Made by a program: the position numbers and the translations under genes. From Candidatus Mnemosynella biddleae (GTDB taxonomy: Archaea > Halobacteriota > Archaeoglobi > Mnemosynellales > Mnemosynellaceae): a stretch of 51,574 bases of DNA. The stretch lies in contig MTMI02000001.1 of NCBI GenBank assembly GCA_002011165.2, forward strand, positions 1 to 51,574. The letters are read 5' to 3'. Position 1 is the first letter of the stretch; the number at the start of each line of letters is the position of its first letter. The notes beneath the pieces were generated by a model. The model was not told where the DNA came from. It ran no database searches and saw only the letters and a list, made by a program, of their open reading frames with translations. Below are positions 26,256 to 35,035 of this stretch, one piece after another.

Positions 26256-26765
26256 ATGATCTGCATTACAGGAACTCCAGGGACAGGAAAGAGTACAGTA
26301 GCTGAGATCTTGAAAAGAAGGGGTAGAAAAATAATTCATTTAAATGAATACATAGACCGGGAGAGTCTTTTCGAAGAATGGGACGAAGAGAGAGAAAGTT
26401 TAATAGTTGATGAAGAGAAATTGAAATTACACTTTCTTTCTCTTGAGCTCTCTGATGTTATTGTCGAGGGGCATCTCTCCCATTTTCTTCCGTGCGAGAA
26501 GGTTATTGTCTTAAGAGCTCATCCGAGAGAGTTAGAGAGAAGACTCAGAAAAAAAGGTTACAGTGAGAAGAAGATAAAAGAGAATGTTGAAGCTGAAGCA
26601 CTTGACGTGATTCTCATAGAAGCTCTTGAGAATTGCAAAGAGGTTCATGAAATTGACACAACTTCGAAATTACCAGAAGAAATTGCGGAGATGATTGAAG
26701 ATGTTATAAAGGGTCGAGCGTCCTTTCCTCCGGGAAGCATAGACTGGAGTGAGGAGGTATTCTGA
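26256..26765 (+). CDS. AK6/Fap7-type adenylate kinase
   Basis: A P-loop kinase of 169 residues with CITGTPGTGKSTVAEIL at the very start, DEEKLKLHFL and VEGHLSHFLPC in the NMP-binding part, a LRAHPRELERRLRKKGYSEKKIKEN lid region, and a C-terminal acidic tail. This order matches AK6/Fap7 homologs, which have adenylate kinase activity and assist small-subunit ribosome maturation in eukaryotes and archaea. Proximity to rpS17e agrees. The ATG at 26256 puts the P-loop in its usual place; a TTG at 26247 would overlap dapB. Confidence 0.88.
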   Translation: MICITGTPGTGKSTVAEILKRRGRKIIHLNEYIDRESLFEEWDEERESLIVDEEKLKLHFLSLELSDVIVEGHLSHFLPCEKVIVLRAHPRELERRLRKKGYSEKKIKENVEAEALDVILIEALENCKEVHEIDTTSKLPEEIAEMIEDVIKGRASFPPGSIDWSEEVF

Positions 26766-27361
26766 TGGCTCTAAGCGGATTCAGAGATCTCGCAGAGAGA
26801 ATTTGCAACCCTTTTGTTTCGTATCTTGAGAGAAGAGGTGTTAGTCCAGATGTTCTTTCCTATTCCTCCTTCCTATTCGCACTTCTCGCCTTTCTATCCT
26901 ATTCAACTTCCTCACTTTTTATTGCAGCACTTTCAGTTGGAATGAATGGATTCCTTGATTTATCAGATGGAGCTTTAGCAAGGAGGAGAAATCTTCAGAG
27001 TCCAAGAGGAGATTTCGTTGATCATGTAATAGACCGCTACTCAGATATCCTGATTTTAACTGGAATAATCTTGGGAGGGTACATCAGTCCTCTCTGGGGG
27101 CTTGCAGCAATCATAGGAACGTTGATGACATCATATATTGGAACTCAAGCTCAAGCTATTGGAATTGGAAGAATTTACTCTGGAATTATGGGAAGAGCAG
27201 ATAGAATGGCTTTGATAACCTTTGCAACTCTCGGCCAGTTGATTTATCCTTATGATATTATTTGGGGGGCCACTATTCTTGAGCTTGCAGTTGTTTTCAT
27301 AGCAATTCTCGGAAACTTTACTGCAATTCAGCGGATACATTACGTGATGAGATCTCTCTAA
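26765..27361 (+). CDS. CDP-alcohol phosphatidyltransferase (archaetidylinositol phosphate synthase-like)
   Basis: A 198-residue membrane enzyme with about six helices. The active-site motif of the CDP-alcohol transferase family is complete: [12 protein letters not shown] then [13 protein letters not shown], giving D-x2-DG-x2-AR with the later G-x3-D-x3-D. It replaces CMP in CDP-archaeol with an alcohol phosphate. Archaeal homologs of this length make archaetidylinositol phosphate; another head group is possible. The start overlaps the kinase stop (TGATG). It joins carS, GGGP synthase and DGGGP synthase among the lipid genes of this window. Confidence 0.9.
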   Translation: MALSGFRDLAERICNPFVSYLERRGVSPDVLSYSSFLFALLAFLSYSTSSLFIAALSVGMNGFLDLSDGALARRRNLQSPRGDFVDHVIDRYSDILILTGIILGGYISPLWGLAAIIGTLMTSYIGTQAQAIGIGRIYSGIMGRADRMALITFATLGQLIYPYDIIWGATILELAVVFIAILGNFTAIQRIHYVMRSL

Positions 27362-28590
27362 CCAAACATCACTCCGGGTTCTACTTCAAACATCCTGTCT
27401 ACCGGAGTTCTTACCTTCCTTATTGCTTTGAGGAAGTCCTCCTGGATCACGTAGTCTCTTCCTTCTCTTATTGCGAACATTCCTGCCTCTGTCGCTATAG
27501 CTTTAAGATCTGCTCCAGTGGCACCTTCAGTCTCCTCCGCAATCCTATTGAGATCGACATCCCTGAGATTCATTTTCCTAGTGTGAATCCTTAGGATTTC
27601 AACTCTGCCTTCAAAATCTGGAAGAGGAATCTCGATCAATCTATCAAACCTACCTGGTCTTAGGAGAGCTGGATCAAGAATATCCGGTCTGTTAGTAGCT
27701 CCTATGATCTTCACATCTCCTCTGGGATCAAATCCATCCATCTCAGCCAAAAGTTGCATGAGTGTTCTTTGAACCTCTCGATCACCCGAAGTAGAGTTGT
27801 CAAGTCTCTTGGCTCCTATGGCATCGAGCTCATCTATGAAGACTATGGATGGTGCCTTCTCTCTAGCAAGCTGGAACAGCTCTCTCACCAGTCTTGCTCC
27901 CTCACCTATGTATTTCTGAACGAGTTCTGACCCGACGACCCGTATAAAAGTTGCATTAGTTCTTTTGGCAACCGCTTTAGCTAAGAGGGTCTTCCCGGTC
28001 CCAGGAGGACCATAGAGAAGGACTCCCTTTGGAGGGTCGATTCCAACTTTTTCAAAAATATCAGGATTTGTAAGTGGAAGTTCAACAGTTTCGTATATTT
28101 CATTTATCTGTTCCTTTAAACCCCCTATGTCATCGTAATCCACATCAGGGGATTCTATAACTTCCATTCCATAAACCATCGGATCTTTTTCTTTAGGAAG
28201 AATACTTACAACTGCCAGAGTCTGTTGATTCAAACCCACAGGTGTTCCGGGGATAAGTTCTTTTTTATCTATCAAGCTTGAGACGGTAACAAGATATTTC
28301 GGGCCATTGCTCGTGCGAACAACTACTCTTTCGTCATCTATAATCTCGCTTATAACACCAACTAGGAGTGGAGGAGATCTCAATCTCTCAAGCTCACTTC
28401 TCAGACGCCTTATTTCTCTTTCCTGCTTTATCTTCTGACTCTCAACAATTCTCCTCTCAGTCTCTATTTTTCTGTTCTCTTCAATCAACCTGAGGTTGCT
28501 TTCCTCAAGCTGTCTGAGACGATCGAGTAAATACTTCGTAAACTCTTCATCTGTCATTTTTTTCTGCTGATCGCTTGAAAACTCTGGCAT
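27358..28590 (-). CDS. pan: Proteasome-activating nucleotidase (PAN)
   Basis: An AAA+ unfoldase of 410 residues that feeds the archaeal 20S proteasome. It has an N-terminal coiled coil (about 15-70), an OB domain, then Walker [14 protein letters not shown], the pore loop [17 protein letters not shown], Walker [15 protein letters not shown] and arginine fingers in [12 protein letters not shown]. The C-terminus ends VMFG, so the gate-opening HbYX motif has Phe in place of Tyr. The ATG at 28590 is used; an upstream TTG (28605) adds five residues but sits within the likely ribosome-binding G run. It is convergent with the previous gene by 4 bases. Confidence 0.95.
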   Translation of the reverse strand: MPEFSSDQQKKMTDEEFTKYLLDRLRQLEESNLRLIEENRKIETERRIVESQKIKQEREIRRLRSELERLRSPPLLVGVISEIIDDERVVVRTSNGPKYLVTVSSLIDKKELIPGTPVGLNQQTLAVVSILPKEKDPMVYGMEVIESPDVDYDDIGGLKEQINEIYETVELPLTNPDIFEKVGIDPPKGVLLYGPPGTGKTLLAKAVAKRTNATFIRVVGSELVQKYIGEGARLVRELFQLAREKAPSIVFIDELDAIGAKRLDNSTSGDREVQRTLMQLLAEMDGFDPRGDVKIIGATNRPDILDPALLRPGRFDRLIEIPLPDFEGRVEILRIHTRKMNLRDVDLNRIAEETEGATGADLKAIATEAGMFAIREGRDYVIQEDFLKAIRKVRTPVDRMFEVEPGVMFG

Positions 28591-28627
28591 TTTTCTGCCC
28601 CCCAACCTTAAAATATGTTTGAAATAC

Positions 28628-28637
28628 CATATATATG
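28628..28637 (+). promoter_or_regulatory. TATA box of the aMBF1 operon
   Basis: CATATATATG preceded by a GAAATAC BRE-like stretch lies about 30 bases before the ATG at 28662, giving a short or absent leader. It would drive the whole aMBF1-to-DGGGP-synthase gene run, which has no obvious later promoter. Confidence 0.5.
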
Positions 28638-28661
28638 CTTTGTCAAACAGGATGTGGTAGG

Positions 28662-29117
28662 ATGCAGTGCGAAATATGTGGAAAAGAGGTTCCAGTTCTC
28701 AAAAAAATAAGACTCGGGACTGCTCTTCTGAATGTCTGTGGAAGATGTGCCTCGCTTGGTGAGGAAGTGCATGAAGTGAAAAAGGAGATCTCGCAGAGAA
28801 GAGTTGTTAGAAGTCCTCCACAGCAGCTTTTTATCGAGGAGCTTATTCCGAATTATCCTGAAGTTATAAAGAGAGCAAGAGAGAAGAGAGGACTAAGCCA
28901 AGAAGATCTTGCAAAGAAGATAAAAGAGAAGGTCTCGCTGATAAAGAAGATTGAGAAGGGGGACCTCACACCTGAAGACAAAGTAATAAAGAAATTAGAA
29001 AAGGAGTTAGAAATAAAACTAACCGAAAAGGTGGAGATGCCGATAATTGAGAGGAAGGAAGTAAAGGAGAGTTTAACTCTCGGAGATGTGGTGGTGGTAA
29101 GGAGAAAGAGTAAATGA
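28662..29117 (+). CDS. Archaeal multiprotein bridging factor 1 (aMBF1)
   Basis: A 151-residue DNA-binding protein with an N-terminal zinc ribbon (CEICGKEVP and CGRCASLG), a flexible linker, a helix-turn-helix domain of the Cro/C1 type ([36 protein letters not shown], split by the turn) and a C-terminal charged tail. This is the standard aMBF1 layout. The frame is open to 28635 but that overlaps the TATA box, so the ATG at 28662 is used. It overlaps the next gene by ATGA and leads a six-gene run. Confidence 0.92.
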   Translation: MQCEICGKEVPVLKKIRLGTALLNVCGRCASLGEEVHEVKKEISQRRVVRSPPQQLFIEELIPNYPEVIKRAREKRGLSQEDLAKKIKEKVSLIKKIEKGDLTPEDKVIKKLEKELEIKLTEKVEMPIIERKEVKESLTLGDVVVVRRKSK

Positions 29118-29638
29118 AAAGATTAAAAAAAGCAGTAGAAGTCGTAAAAGAGGGAGGATTAATCGCTTATCCAACTGAGACTGTATATGGTATTGGAGCA
29201 GATATATTCAATGAAGATGCTGTGAAAAGGGTTTTTGAAATAAAAGGAAGGGATTTCAAAAAACCAGTTTCAGTTGCAGTTTCAAACTATTCGATGATCT
29301 CTGAGATAGCTGAGGTAGAGGACTGGAGCATCGTGAAGAGATACCTGCCGGGACCTTACACTTTGGTGATGAAAAAGAAGAATGTTGTCTCAGATCTCCT
29401 AACAGCTGGAAGCAAGTTCGTGGGAATAAGATTTCCGGCTCATCCAGTTGCGAGAGCCTTAGTTGATCTCGCAGGAATGATAACCTCTACGAGTGCAAAT
29501 TTGAGTGGAGAGGGTCCTCCCTGCAGACCAGAGGAAATAGAAGTGGAAGTGGATTTCATCCTTGATGCTGGAGAGACACAGCTTAAGAGACCTTCAAAGG
29601 TCATAAGGATTTCTGATTTTAGAGTGTTGAGAGAATGA
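29114..29638 (+). CDS. Threonylcarbamoyl-AMP synthase (Sua5/YrdC)
   Basis: A 174-residue YrdC-domain enzyme that makes threonylcarbamoyl-AMP for the tRNA modification t6A. Signature parts are GLIAYPTETVYGIGADI, then EIKGRDFKKPVSVAV (basic ATP-binding stretch) and MITSTSANLSGEGPP. The extra C-terminal Sua5 domain is missing, so it is the short YrdC-only form. Start and stop overlap the neighbouring genes by 4 bases each, so it is certainly in the operon. Confidence 0.93.
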   Translation: MKRLKKAVEVVKEGGLIAYPTETVYGIGADIFNEDAVKRVFEIKGRDFKKPVSVAVSNYSMISEIAEVEDWSIVKRYLPGPYTLVMKKKNVVSDLLTAGSKFVGIRFPAHPVARALVDLAGMITSTSANLSGEGPPCRPEEIEVEVDFILDAGETQLKRPSKVIRISDFRVLRE

Positions 29639-30498
29639 ATGAAGAATATCTCATAAGTGGAGAGATAGCCTCGAAAGTCAGAGATTATGCAGTAAGACTT
29701 GTTAAGAGAGGGTTGAGTCCTTTAGAGATTGCGGAGAGGGTTGAAAAGAAAATTGTTTCTCTCGGTGGCTTTCCCGCTTTTCCATGCAATATTTGTATTA
29801 ATGAGATTGCAGCTCATTTCACACCGAATAAAGGTGAATTCCGGAAACTGAAAAAGGGAGATCTCGTGAAGATAGATCTCGGAGTTCATGTAGATGGTTA
29901 TATTGCAGATACCGCAACAACAATAAGGGTTGGAGGGGGGGATGAGGAAATTATAAAAGTTGCTGAAGAAGCGCTTCAAAGTGCAATAGAGATTATAAGA
30001 AGCGGTGTTGAGACTAGAGAAATTGGAAAGAGGATCGAACAAGTAATCATTTCTTCCGGATACAGAGTTTTGAAGGGTCTGAATGGACACAATATAGAGA
30101 GATATAAACTTCATGCTGGTTTAATGATTCCAAATGAGAGGAGTAAAAAGAGTTTCAAGCTTCGTTCCGGAGATGTGATAACGGTAGAACCCTTTGTAAC
30201 AGAGGGTTCTGGAGAAATAAAAAGAATTGGTGGAAGAATTTATAGAGTTCTGAGAGATGATCCGAGAAGAGTGAGAGGAGATGATGCAAAAAATCTTTTG
30301 AAGAGACTCTCCAGCAATTTCGGAGCTCTTCCGTTCTCTTTGAGATGGATTGAAGATTCCAGGGGAATTGAAGAGCTTTTAGAGAAGCTATGTATCTTTG
30401 AATATCCTGTTGTTTTGACCAAGGATGGAACGCCTGTGTCTCAGATGGAACACACAATTCTCGTCGGTGATAACTCATGCGAGATTATAACCCTGTGA
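29635..30498 (+). CDS. map: Methionine aminopeptidase, type II
   Basis: A 287-residue archaeal MetAP2. The five metal ligands can be placed: Asp in VKIDLGVHVDGY, Asp in IADTATT, His in LNGHNIERYKLH, Glu in TVEPFVTEG and Glu in SQMEHTI near the end. The roughly 60-residue helical insert between the last two ligands (VRGDDAKNLLKRL to ELLEKL) is diagnostic for type II. It removes initiator Met from nascent proteins. Its end overlaps the following gene by 22 bases. Confidence 0.95.
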   Translation: MNEEYLISGEIASKVRDYAVRLVKRGLSPLEIAERVEKKIVSLGGFPAFPCNICINEIAAHFTPNKGEFRKLKKGDLVKIDLGVHVDGYIADTATTIRVGGGDEEIIKVAEEALQSAIEIIRSGVETREIGKRIEQVIISSGYRVLKGLNGHNIERYKLHAGLMIPNERSKKSFKLRSGDVITVEPFVTEGSGEIKRIGGRIYRVLRDDPRRVRGDDAKNLLKRLSSNFGALPFSLRWIEDSRGIEELLEKLCIFEYPVVLTKDGTPVSQMEHTILVGDNSCEIITL

Positions 30499-31403
30499 TA
30501 AGAGACTTTGTGATTACTAAGGATCTTTGCATTTTCTCGGTGGTGGATTACAGACATCCGAAAGATAGAATTAGGGCACTTCTGAGATACCTGCCTGATG
30601 AAGGTGGAGAGAGGAGGAGAAGAGATATTCGATATAGAAAGGTTGAGTTTGAAGAGTCCTTCAGAGTAATAAACAGAGAGAAGTATTTAGTAACCGATGT
30701 GCATGAAGTACCAAGAGAAGAGACCAAGGAGATTTTGAGACCAGTAGAAGGATTGAAAAGAGCTTTGAAGAGAAGTGAGAGAGTAAGAAGAATTGTAAGA
30801 GTTTTAAAGAGAGTTCCCAGAAATAAAATTGGAATTACCGGCTCATATCTTTGTGAGCTGGAAGAAGATGACTCAGATATAGACATGGTGATTTATGGAG
30901 ATTGGTGGAGAATTGCGAGAGAAGAGATTAAGAGAGCTAAGGAGAGAGGCGAAATTGAGGAGCTTTCTGAGGATATGTGGAGAGAGGTTTACAGAAAGAG
31001 AGATCCGGAAATTTCCTTTGAAGAATTTTTAATTCACGAAAAAAGAAAAGATAACAGAGGAATGATAAACGGAGTATATTTTGATCTACTCTACGTCTCA
31101 GAGGTGCCTCCCCCATGGTATCCTAGAGGGAGGAGAATAAAAATTGATAAGATTGTAACGAAAGTTATCGACGCAACTCATGCTTTCAACTCACCTGCAA
31201 TATACAGAATTGATAACTCAGAGATTGAAGCGGTGCTTTCATACACCCATACTTATGCAGGACAGGCATTCGAGGGAGAGATAATAGAGGCAAGGGGATG
31301 GATAGAGGAGTTGAGAAGTGGAAGAAGAATTTTAGTAGTTGGAAGTTCAAGAAAAGCGAAAGGAGAGTATATTAAATCGCTCACACTCATGGGAGAGGTT
31401 TGA
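30477..31403 (+). CDS. Predicted archaeal nucleotidyltransferase (COG1665-like)
   Basis: A 308-residue protein with a minimal nucleotidyltransferase core in the middle: GITGSYLCELEEDDSDIDMVIYG gives the GS-x-DxD active-site pattern of the DNA polymerase beta superfamily. A basic N-terminal segment (GGERRRRDIRYRKVEF) and a C-terminal beta-rich part (VLSYTHTYAGQAFEGEIIEARG) flank it. From memory this layout is COG1665, an uncharacterised archaeal family; RNA or nucleotide substrates are possible. The ATG lies inside the end of map, with GGTGA upstream. Confidence 0.8.
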   Translation: MRDYNPVIRDFVITKDLCIFSVVDYRHPKDRIRALLRYLPDEGGERRRRDIRYRKVEFEESFRVINREKYLVTDVHEVPREETKEILRPVEGLKRALKRSERVRRIVRVLKRVPRNKIGITGSYLCELEEDDSDIDMVIYGDWWRIAREEIKRAKERGEIEELSEDMWREVYRKRDPEISFEEFLIHEKRKDNRGMINGVYFDLLYVSEVPPPWYPRGRRIKIDKIVTKVIDATHAFNSPAIYRIDNSEIEAVLSYTHTYAGQAFEGEIIEARGWIEELRSGRRILVVGSSRKAKGEYIKSLTLMGEV

Positions 31404-32069
31404 ATGAACTGGAAAAAATGGAGACACATAACCAAACTCGATCCAGATAGAGAGAATCCTCCGGAGATGATAAAGAGTGTTCTGGAGAGTGGAACCGATG
31501 CCATCATGATTTCGGGTACTCAGGGGGTTACAAAAGAAAAGATTGCCAAGCTCCTAACAATGCTCAGCAATTGTGATGTCGATGTCGTTCTCGAACCCTC
31601 TCATCCAGAGGCAGTTATCGAAGAACTTCCTCTTTTCATTCCCTCTGTTCTGAATTCTTCTGATCCTCTCTGGATACTAGGCCATCATGTGAACTGGATC
31701 AAAAGTCACAAGGTAAACTGGGAGAGAGTTGTTCCAGAGGCATATATAGTTTTGAATCCTTCTTCTGCAGTTGGAAAAGTTACCAGAGCGATGACTGAGC
31801 TCAAAGTTGAAGAAATTTGCGCATACGCTGAAATTGCTGAGAACTACTTCGGATTTCCAATTGTTTACATAGAATATAGTGGAACTTTTGGTAATCCAGA
31901 AATTGTGAAAAGTGTTAAAAAGAGATTGAAAAGAGCCACTCTCTTCTATGGAGGAGGTATTGATTCAGAGGAGAAAGCAAAGATCATGAATGAGTGTGCA
32001 GACGCTATAGTTGTGGGTAATGTGCTCTACGAGAAGGGTATAGAGGTTTACAAGAAGACGATAGTATGA
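31404..32069 (+). CDS. Geranylgeranylglyceryl phosphate synthase
   Basis: A 221-residue TIM-barrel prenyltransferase (GGGPS/PcrB family). It forms the first ether bond of archaeal lipids from sn-glycerol-1-phosphate and GGPP. Visible sites are HITKLDPDR at strand 1, MISGTQGVT, YIEYSGTFGNP (substrate strand) and the phosphate-binding ATLFYGGGIDSEEKA and DAIVVGNVLYE. It is immediately followed by the gene for the next enzyme of the pathway, DGGGP synthase. Confidence 0.95.
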   Translation: MNWKKWRHITKLDPDRENPPEMIKSVLESGTDAIMISGTQGVTKEKIAKLLTMLSNCDVDVVLEPSHPEAVIEELPLFIPSVLNSSDPLWILGHHVNWIKSHKVNWERVVPEAYIVLNPSSAVGKVTRAMTELKVEEICAYAEIAENYFGFPIVYIEYSGTFGNPEIVKSVKKRLKRATLFYGGGIDSEEKAKIMNECADAIVVGNVLYEKGIEVYKKTIV

Positions 32070-32073
32070 TACC

Positions 32074-32922
32074 ATGAACTACAGAGCATTTTGGGAGTTA
32101 ACGAGATTTGAACACGCTTTGATGTATGGTCTTGCAGTCCTAATTGGTGTTATTGTCTCAGGAGGGGAACTCCACAGAGTTCCCGTAATCTCAGGAATGC
32201 TTACCGCCATCTTTGTAGAAATGGGAACTTTCGCCCTGAACGATTACTTCGATCTTGAAGTAGATAGAAAAAATAAGAGGTATGATCGTCCCTTAGTAAG
32301 AGGAGATCTGAAACCTGAGATTGCACTCTATATTGGAATCATCACAATTCCACTTGGAATCCTCTTTTCTGCCTTCATAAACATCTATTGCTTTATTATA
32401 GCGCTTTTCGTAGCACTTCTCGGTATTTACTACGATGTAAAGATGAAGGATTTTGGGATTCCTGGAAATATTTACATAGCATTCAGCATGGCTATTCCTT
32501 TCCTTTTTGGAGGTTTCATCACACTTTCCATTACAAAACCTCTTCTCGTTCTCTTTGGGATGTCCTTTGTAGCAGGATTTGGAAGAGAGGTTATGAAAGG
32601 AGTTATGGACGTTGAAGGAGATGCATTGAGAGACGTGAAGTCAATCGCAAGAATTTTTGGAATTGAAAAAGCAAAAAAGATTGCTTCTATTTCCTATCTC
32701 ACTGCAATTGCCTTGAGTCCAATACCATTTTTCATTCAGGGTGCATACGAGAGGGATTTTCTTTATGCATTTTTTGTAATCATAGCGGACTTGATGTTTA
32801 TACACATAAGCTGGAAACTGATAAAAGAAGAAGGAATTGAAATAGTAAGAAAAATGAGGAAAAAATCACTTAAAGCAATTCTATCAGGATTGATTGGATT
32901 TCTGCTTGGAGCTTTAGTTTAG
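32074..32922 (+). CDS. Digeranylgeranylglyceryl phosphate synthase (UbiA family)
   Basis: A 282-residue polytopic prenyltransferase with eight or nine helices. It adds the second geranylgeranyl chain. The first Asp-rich motif is ALNDYFDLEVDRKNKRYDRPL and the second is VMKGVMDVEGDALRDVKSIA, the DxxxD sites that bind Mg-diphosphate. The position 4 bases after GGGP synthase strongly favours this reaction over other UbiA roles. It is the last gene of the aMBF1 run and overlaps the convergent gene by 4 bases. Confidence 0.93.
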   Translation: MNYRAFWELTRFEHALMYGLAVLIGVIVSGGELHRVPVISGMLTAIFVEMGTFALNDYFDLEVDRKNKRYDRPLVRGDLKPEIALYIGIITIPLGILFSAFINIYCFIIALFVALLGIYYDVKMKDFGIPGNIYIAFSMAIPFLFGGFITLSITKPLLVLFGMSFVAGFGREVMKGVMDVEGDALRDVKSIARIFGIEKAKKIASISYLTAIALSPIPFFIQGAYERDFLYAFFVIIADLMFIHISWKLIKEEGIEIVRKMRKKSLKAILSGLIGFLLGALV

Positions 32923-33776
32923 AGTCTCTGAAATCCTCCCCTCTGCCTCAGGATGAGAGCTATCACTACGACGACAGCTATAGCACCGATCGCTCCGTAG
33001 ATGATCATTTTGCTTCTCCAAGCTGAGGCCTCAGCTTTTTCTTTGGCTTCTACTGCATATTCATAAGCTCTTTTCGCAGAATCTATTGCATTTTTCGCAG
33101 CAAGATAAGCCGATCCAGAAGTGCCCGCATTGTATAGACTCTTCGCATTCTCCAAAAATTGCTCCGCATTCTGAAGTTCAGCCTCTGCTAATGAGGTGTC
33201 TCCTCCTGCTTTCTCCGCATCATTTATTGCATCTTTTGCTTTCTCTATTTCCATTTCTGCTGTTTGAATGGCTGTAAGAGCATCTGAAATATCACTACTA
33301 GTCACATAGCTTTTGATATCTACTACCTTGAGAGTTTCGTAATTTCCTCCATCATTAACAGTCTGAAGGATTTTAACAACAGTCACTTGAGTTCTCTTCG
33401 TCACAACAGGAGCCTTACCGCTGAGAACTACTGAAATCTTCTCGAATTCCTGATGGTCCACTTCTATTGTGAAGTCTTTCGAGCTTCTCGAGATGGTGTC
33501 CACTGGATTGTCCTCTTTATCCAGAAGCTGAACGGTCCAAGAAATTGGAGTTGCTAACCCAGTTTCAAAGGAAAGAGTGGAAGTACCCAGAGAGTCTGCT
33601 CCAGGACCTTCTTCAAGAGTTATTTTGATTGTAACATCCTGATCCATCTGAAGTTCTCCGATACTTGGGATGTTCTGCGGAATTAGAAACGGACTCTGAT
33701 CATAATCCTCAGCAATTGCGAAGAACGGTAAAAGCAAAAAAGAGAAAACAACTAAAATCGGTAGAAGTTTTTTCAT
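32919..33776 (-). CDS. Secreted coiled-coil protein with C-terminal membrane anchor
   Basis: A 285-residue protein with a signal peptide (LPILVVFSFLLLPFFAIAED), a beta-rich outer domain (about 25-160), an Ala/Glu/Lys-rich helical stalk (about 165-245, with repeats of the EIEKAKDAINDAEKAG type), and a single transmembrane helix (IIYGAIGAIAVVVVIALIL) followed by a short basic tail. It would stand outside the membrane on a coiled-coil stem. The start overlaps cetZ by 4 bases, so it is translated together with CetZ. No known family recognised; an envelope or cell-shape role is inferred from context only. Confidence 0.85.
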   Translation of the reverse strand: MKKLLPILVVFSFLLLPFFAIAEDYDQSPFLIPQNIPSIGELQMDQDVTIKITLEEGPGADSLGTSTLSFETGLATPISWTVQLLDKEDNPVDTISRSSKDFTIEVDHQEFEKISVVLSGKAPVVTKRTQVTVVKILQTVNDGGNYETLKVVDIKSYVTSSDISDALTAIQTAEMEIEKAKDAINDAEKAGGDTSLAEAELQNAEQFLENAKSLYNAGTSGSAYLAAKNAIDSAKRAYEYAVEAKEKAEASAWRSKMIIYGAIGAIAVVVVIALILRQRGGFQRL

Positions 33777-34969
33777 AGATCCTCACCCTCATCAATCAAA
33801 GGCTTCAGCTTGTCATCATCAAAAATGTCAACCAACTTCTCCTCTGTAGAGGTAGAAAGACTCTTTATGCTCTCCTGAGCTTCTATGGCTATTCTCTGCA
33901 ACTCTTTCAACCTTGGAATATCAGTAACTCCAGAAAATAGGACAACTGCAGCCACTGAATTTGCTCTTGGTATTGGATGATCTCCTCCTCTTACCTCCGT
34001 TCCTCTTATCAAGCTCTCAACCCAGAGTTTAGCTTTCTCTATACCCTTCCTATCAAGCTCCTCAGGAGGTCCAGCAAGAAGGACGAGAGCTCTTTCTGCA
34101 GTCCTCACATCACACTGAATAGTTAATCTTCCCATCACCGCTCTTCTAACGAGAGAGGTTACCCTTGTTGTTGTATCAAGAGACTCAAGGGAAGATCTCT
34201 CCTTCTTCCTTCCGAAAAGACCTCCAAATCCCAAACCTTTCTTTCTTCTCACTTCTTCAGACGCATAGCCAACTGCTGTTATTCCGCCACCTCTCAGAGT
34301 GTTTATTATCTCAGCACTGTCAACAACCATCTCTCCAACTTCAGAACTTCCAGAACTTCCAGCCTCTCCTGCGCCGATTAGAACAGAGAATCGCTTCACT
34401 ATTTCCTCATTCATGTATCTGTAAGCATCCTGAAGCGTTTCTCCTTCTCTCTTCCAAAGATCGTTATCAAAGAGGAATAGATTGTCCACCTCATTTATCA
34501 GAGTCTTAAGACTTCTTGCAGCATTTAGAGAATAGAGAGCACCCTCATCCTTTGCAGGAAGAATTCCAAGAGCATAAACCGGCTCTATGTAGAGCCTTCT
34601 CAATCTTCTTGCCAAAACAGGAGCCCCACCGGATCCTGTTCCCCCTCCGAGACCTGCTACTATAAGAAAAGCGTCAACCTCGTGGGTTCCTCTTTTATCG
34701 ATGGCACTTTGAATTGTGTAAATGTCCTCTGCAGCTACTTTGGCTCCAAGCTCATTATCAGCTCCAACTCCGTGGCCTTTCACGATGGATTGACCTATGA
34801 GCAATCGATCTTCCATCGGTATGTGCTTTAATCCAAGAAGATCAGACTTTGCAGTGTTTATGGCCAGTGCTCTTACTATGGCATTCTGCTTCGTCCTCTT
34901 GTCATATTCGACGAAAAGATCAACTATCTTGCCACCTGCTTGCCCAAAGCCAATCATAAATAACTTCAT
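33773..34969 (-). CDS. cetZ: CetZ tubulin-superfamily cytoskeletal protein
   Basis: A 398-residue tubulin/FtsZ-fold GTPase clearly of the CetZ group. MIGFGQAGGKIVD is the CetZ N-terminus, VKGHGVGADNELG follows, and AGLGGGTGSGGAPVLAR is the tubulin signature loop that binds GTP. The T7-like EGALYSLNAARSL helix and the C-terminal domain are complete, with an acidic tail. In haloarchaea CetZ governs cell shape and motility. It has its own promoter (35001-35010) and a GAGGAGTGG ribosome site, and it is preceded by a PRC-barrel gene and followed by a membrane-anchored secreted protein. Confidence 0.95.
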   Translation of the reverse strand: MKLFMIGFGQAGGKIVDLFVEYDKRTKQNAIVRALAINTAKSDLLGLKHIPMEDRLLIGQSIVKGHGVGADNELGAKVAAEDIYTIQSAIDKRGTHEVDAFLIVAGLGGGTGSGGAPVLARRLRRLYIEPVYALGILPAKDEGALYSLNAARSLKTLINEVDNLFLFDNDLWKREGETLQDAYRYMNEEIVKRFSVLIGAGEAGSSGSSEVGEMVVDSAEIINTLRGGGITAVGYASEEVRRKKGLGFGGLFGRKKERSSLESLDTTTRVTSLVRRAVMGRLTIQCDVRTAERALVLLAGPPEELDRKGIEKAKLWVESLIRGTEVRGGDHPIPRANSVAAVVLFSGVTDIPRLKELQRIAIEAQESIKSLSTSTEEKLVDIFDDDKLKPLIDEGEDL

Positions 34970-35000
34970 TCCACTCCTCCTCGAGCTTTTGCGTGACCGC

Positions 35001-35010
35001 TTTTATACTT
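35001..35010 (-). promoter_or_regulatory. Internal TATA box for cetZ
   Basis: On the minus strand AAGTATAAAA lies 32-41 bases before the cetZ ATG, within the 66-base gap after the PRC-barrel gene. It could give cetZ and its partner an independent or boosted transcript. Confidence 0.5.
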
Positions 35011-35035
35011 CATTTTCACCCAGCAGTATATTAAT

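Noticed and set aside
33086-34509. Plus-strand frames rich in Leu/Ser/His opposite the anchored protein and cetZ
   Set aside because: They mirror Ala/Glu/Lys-rich codons of the real minus-strand genes and have no motifs or start signals.
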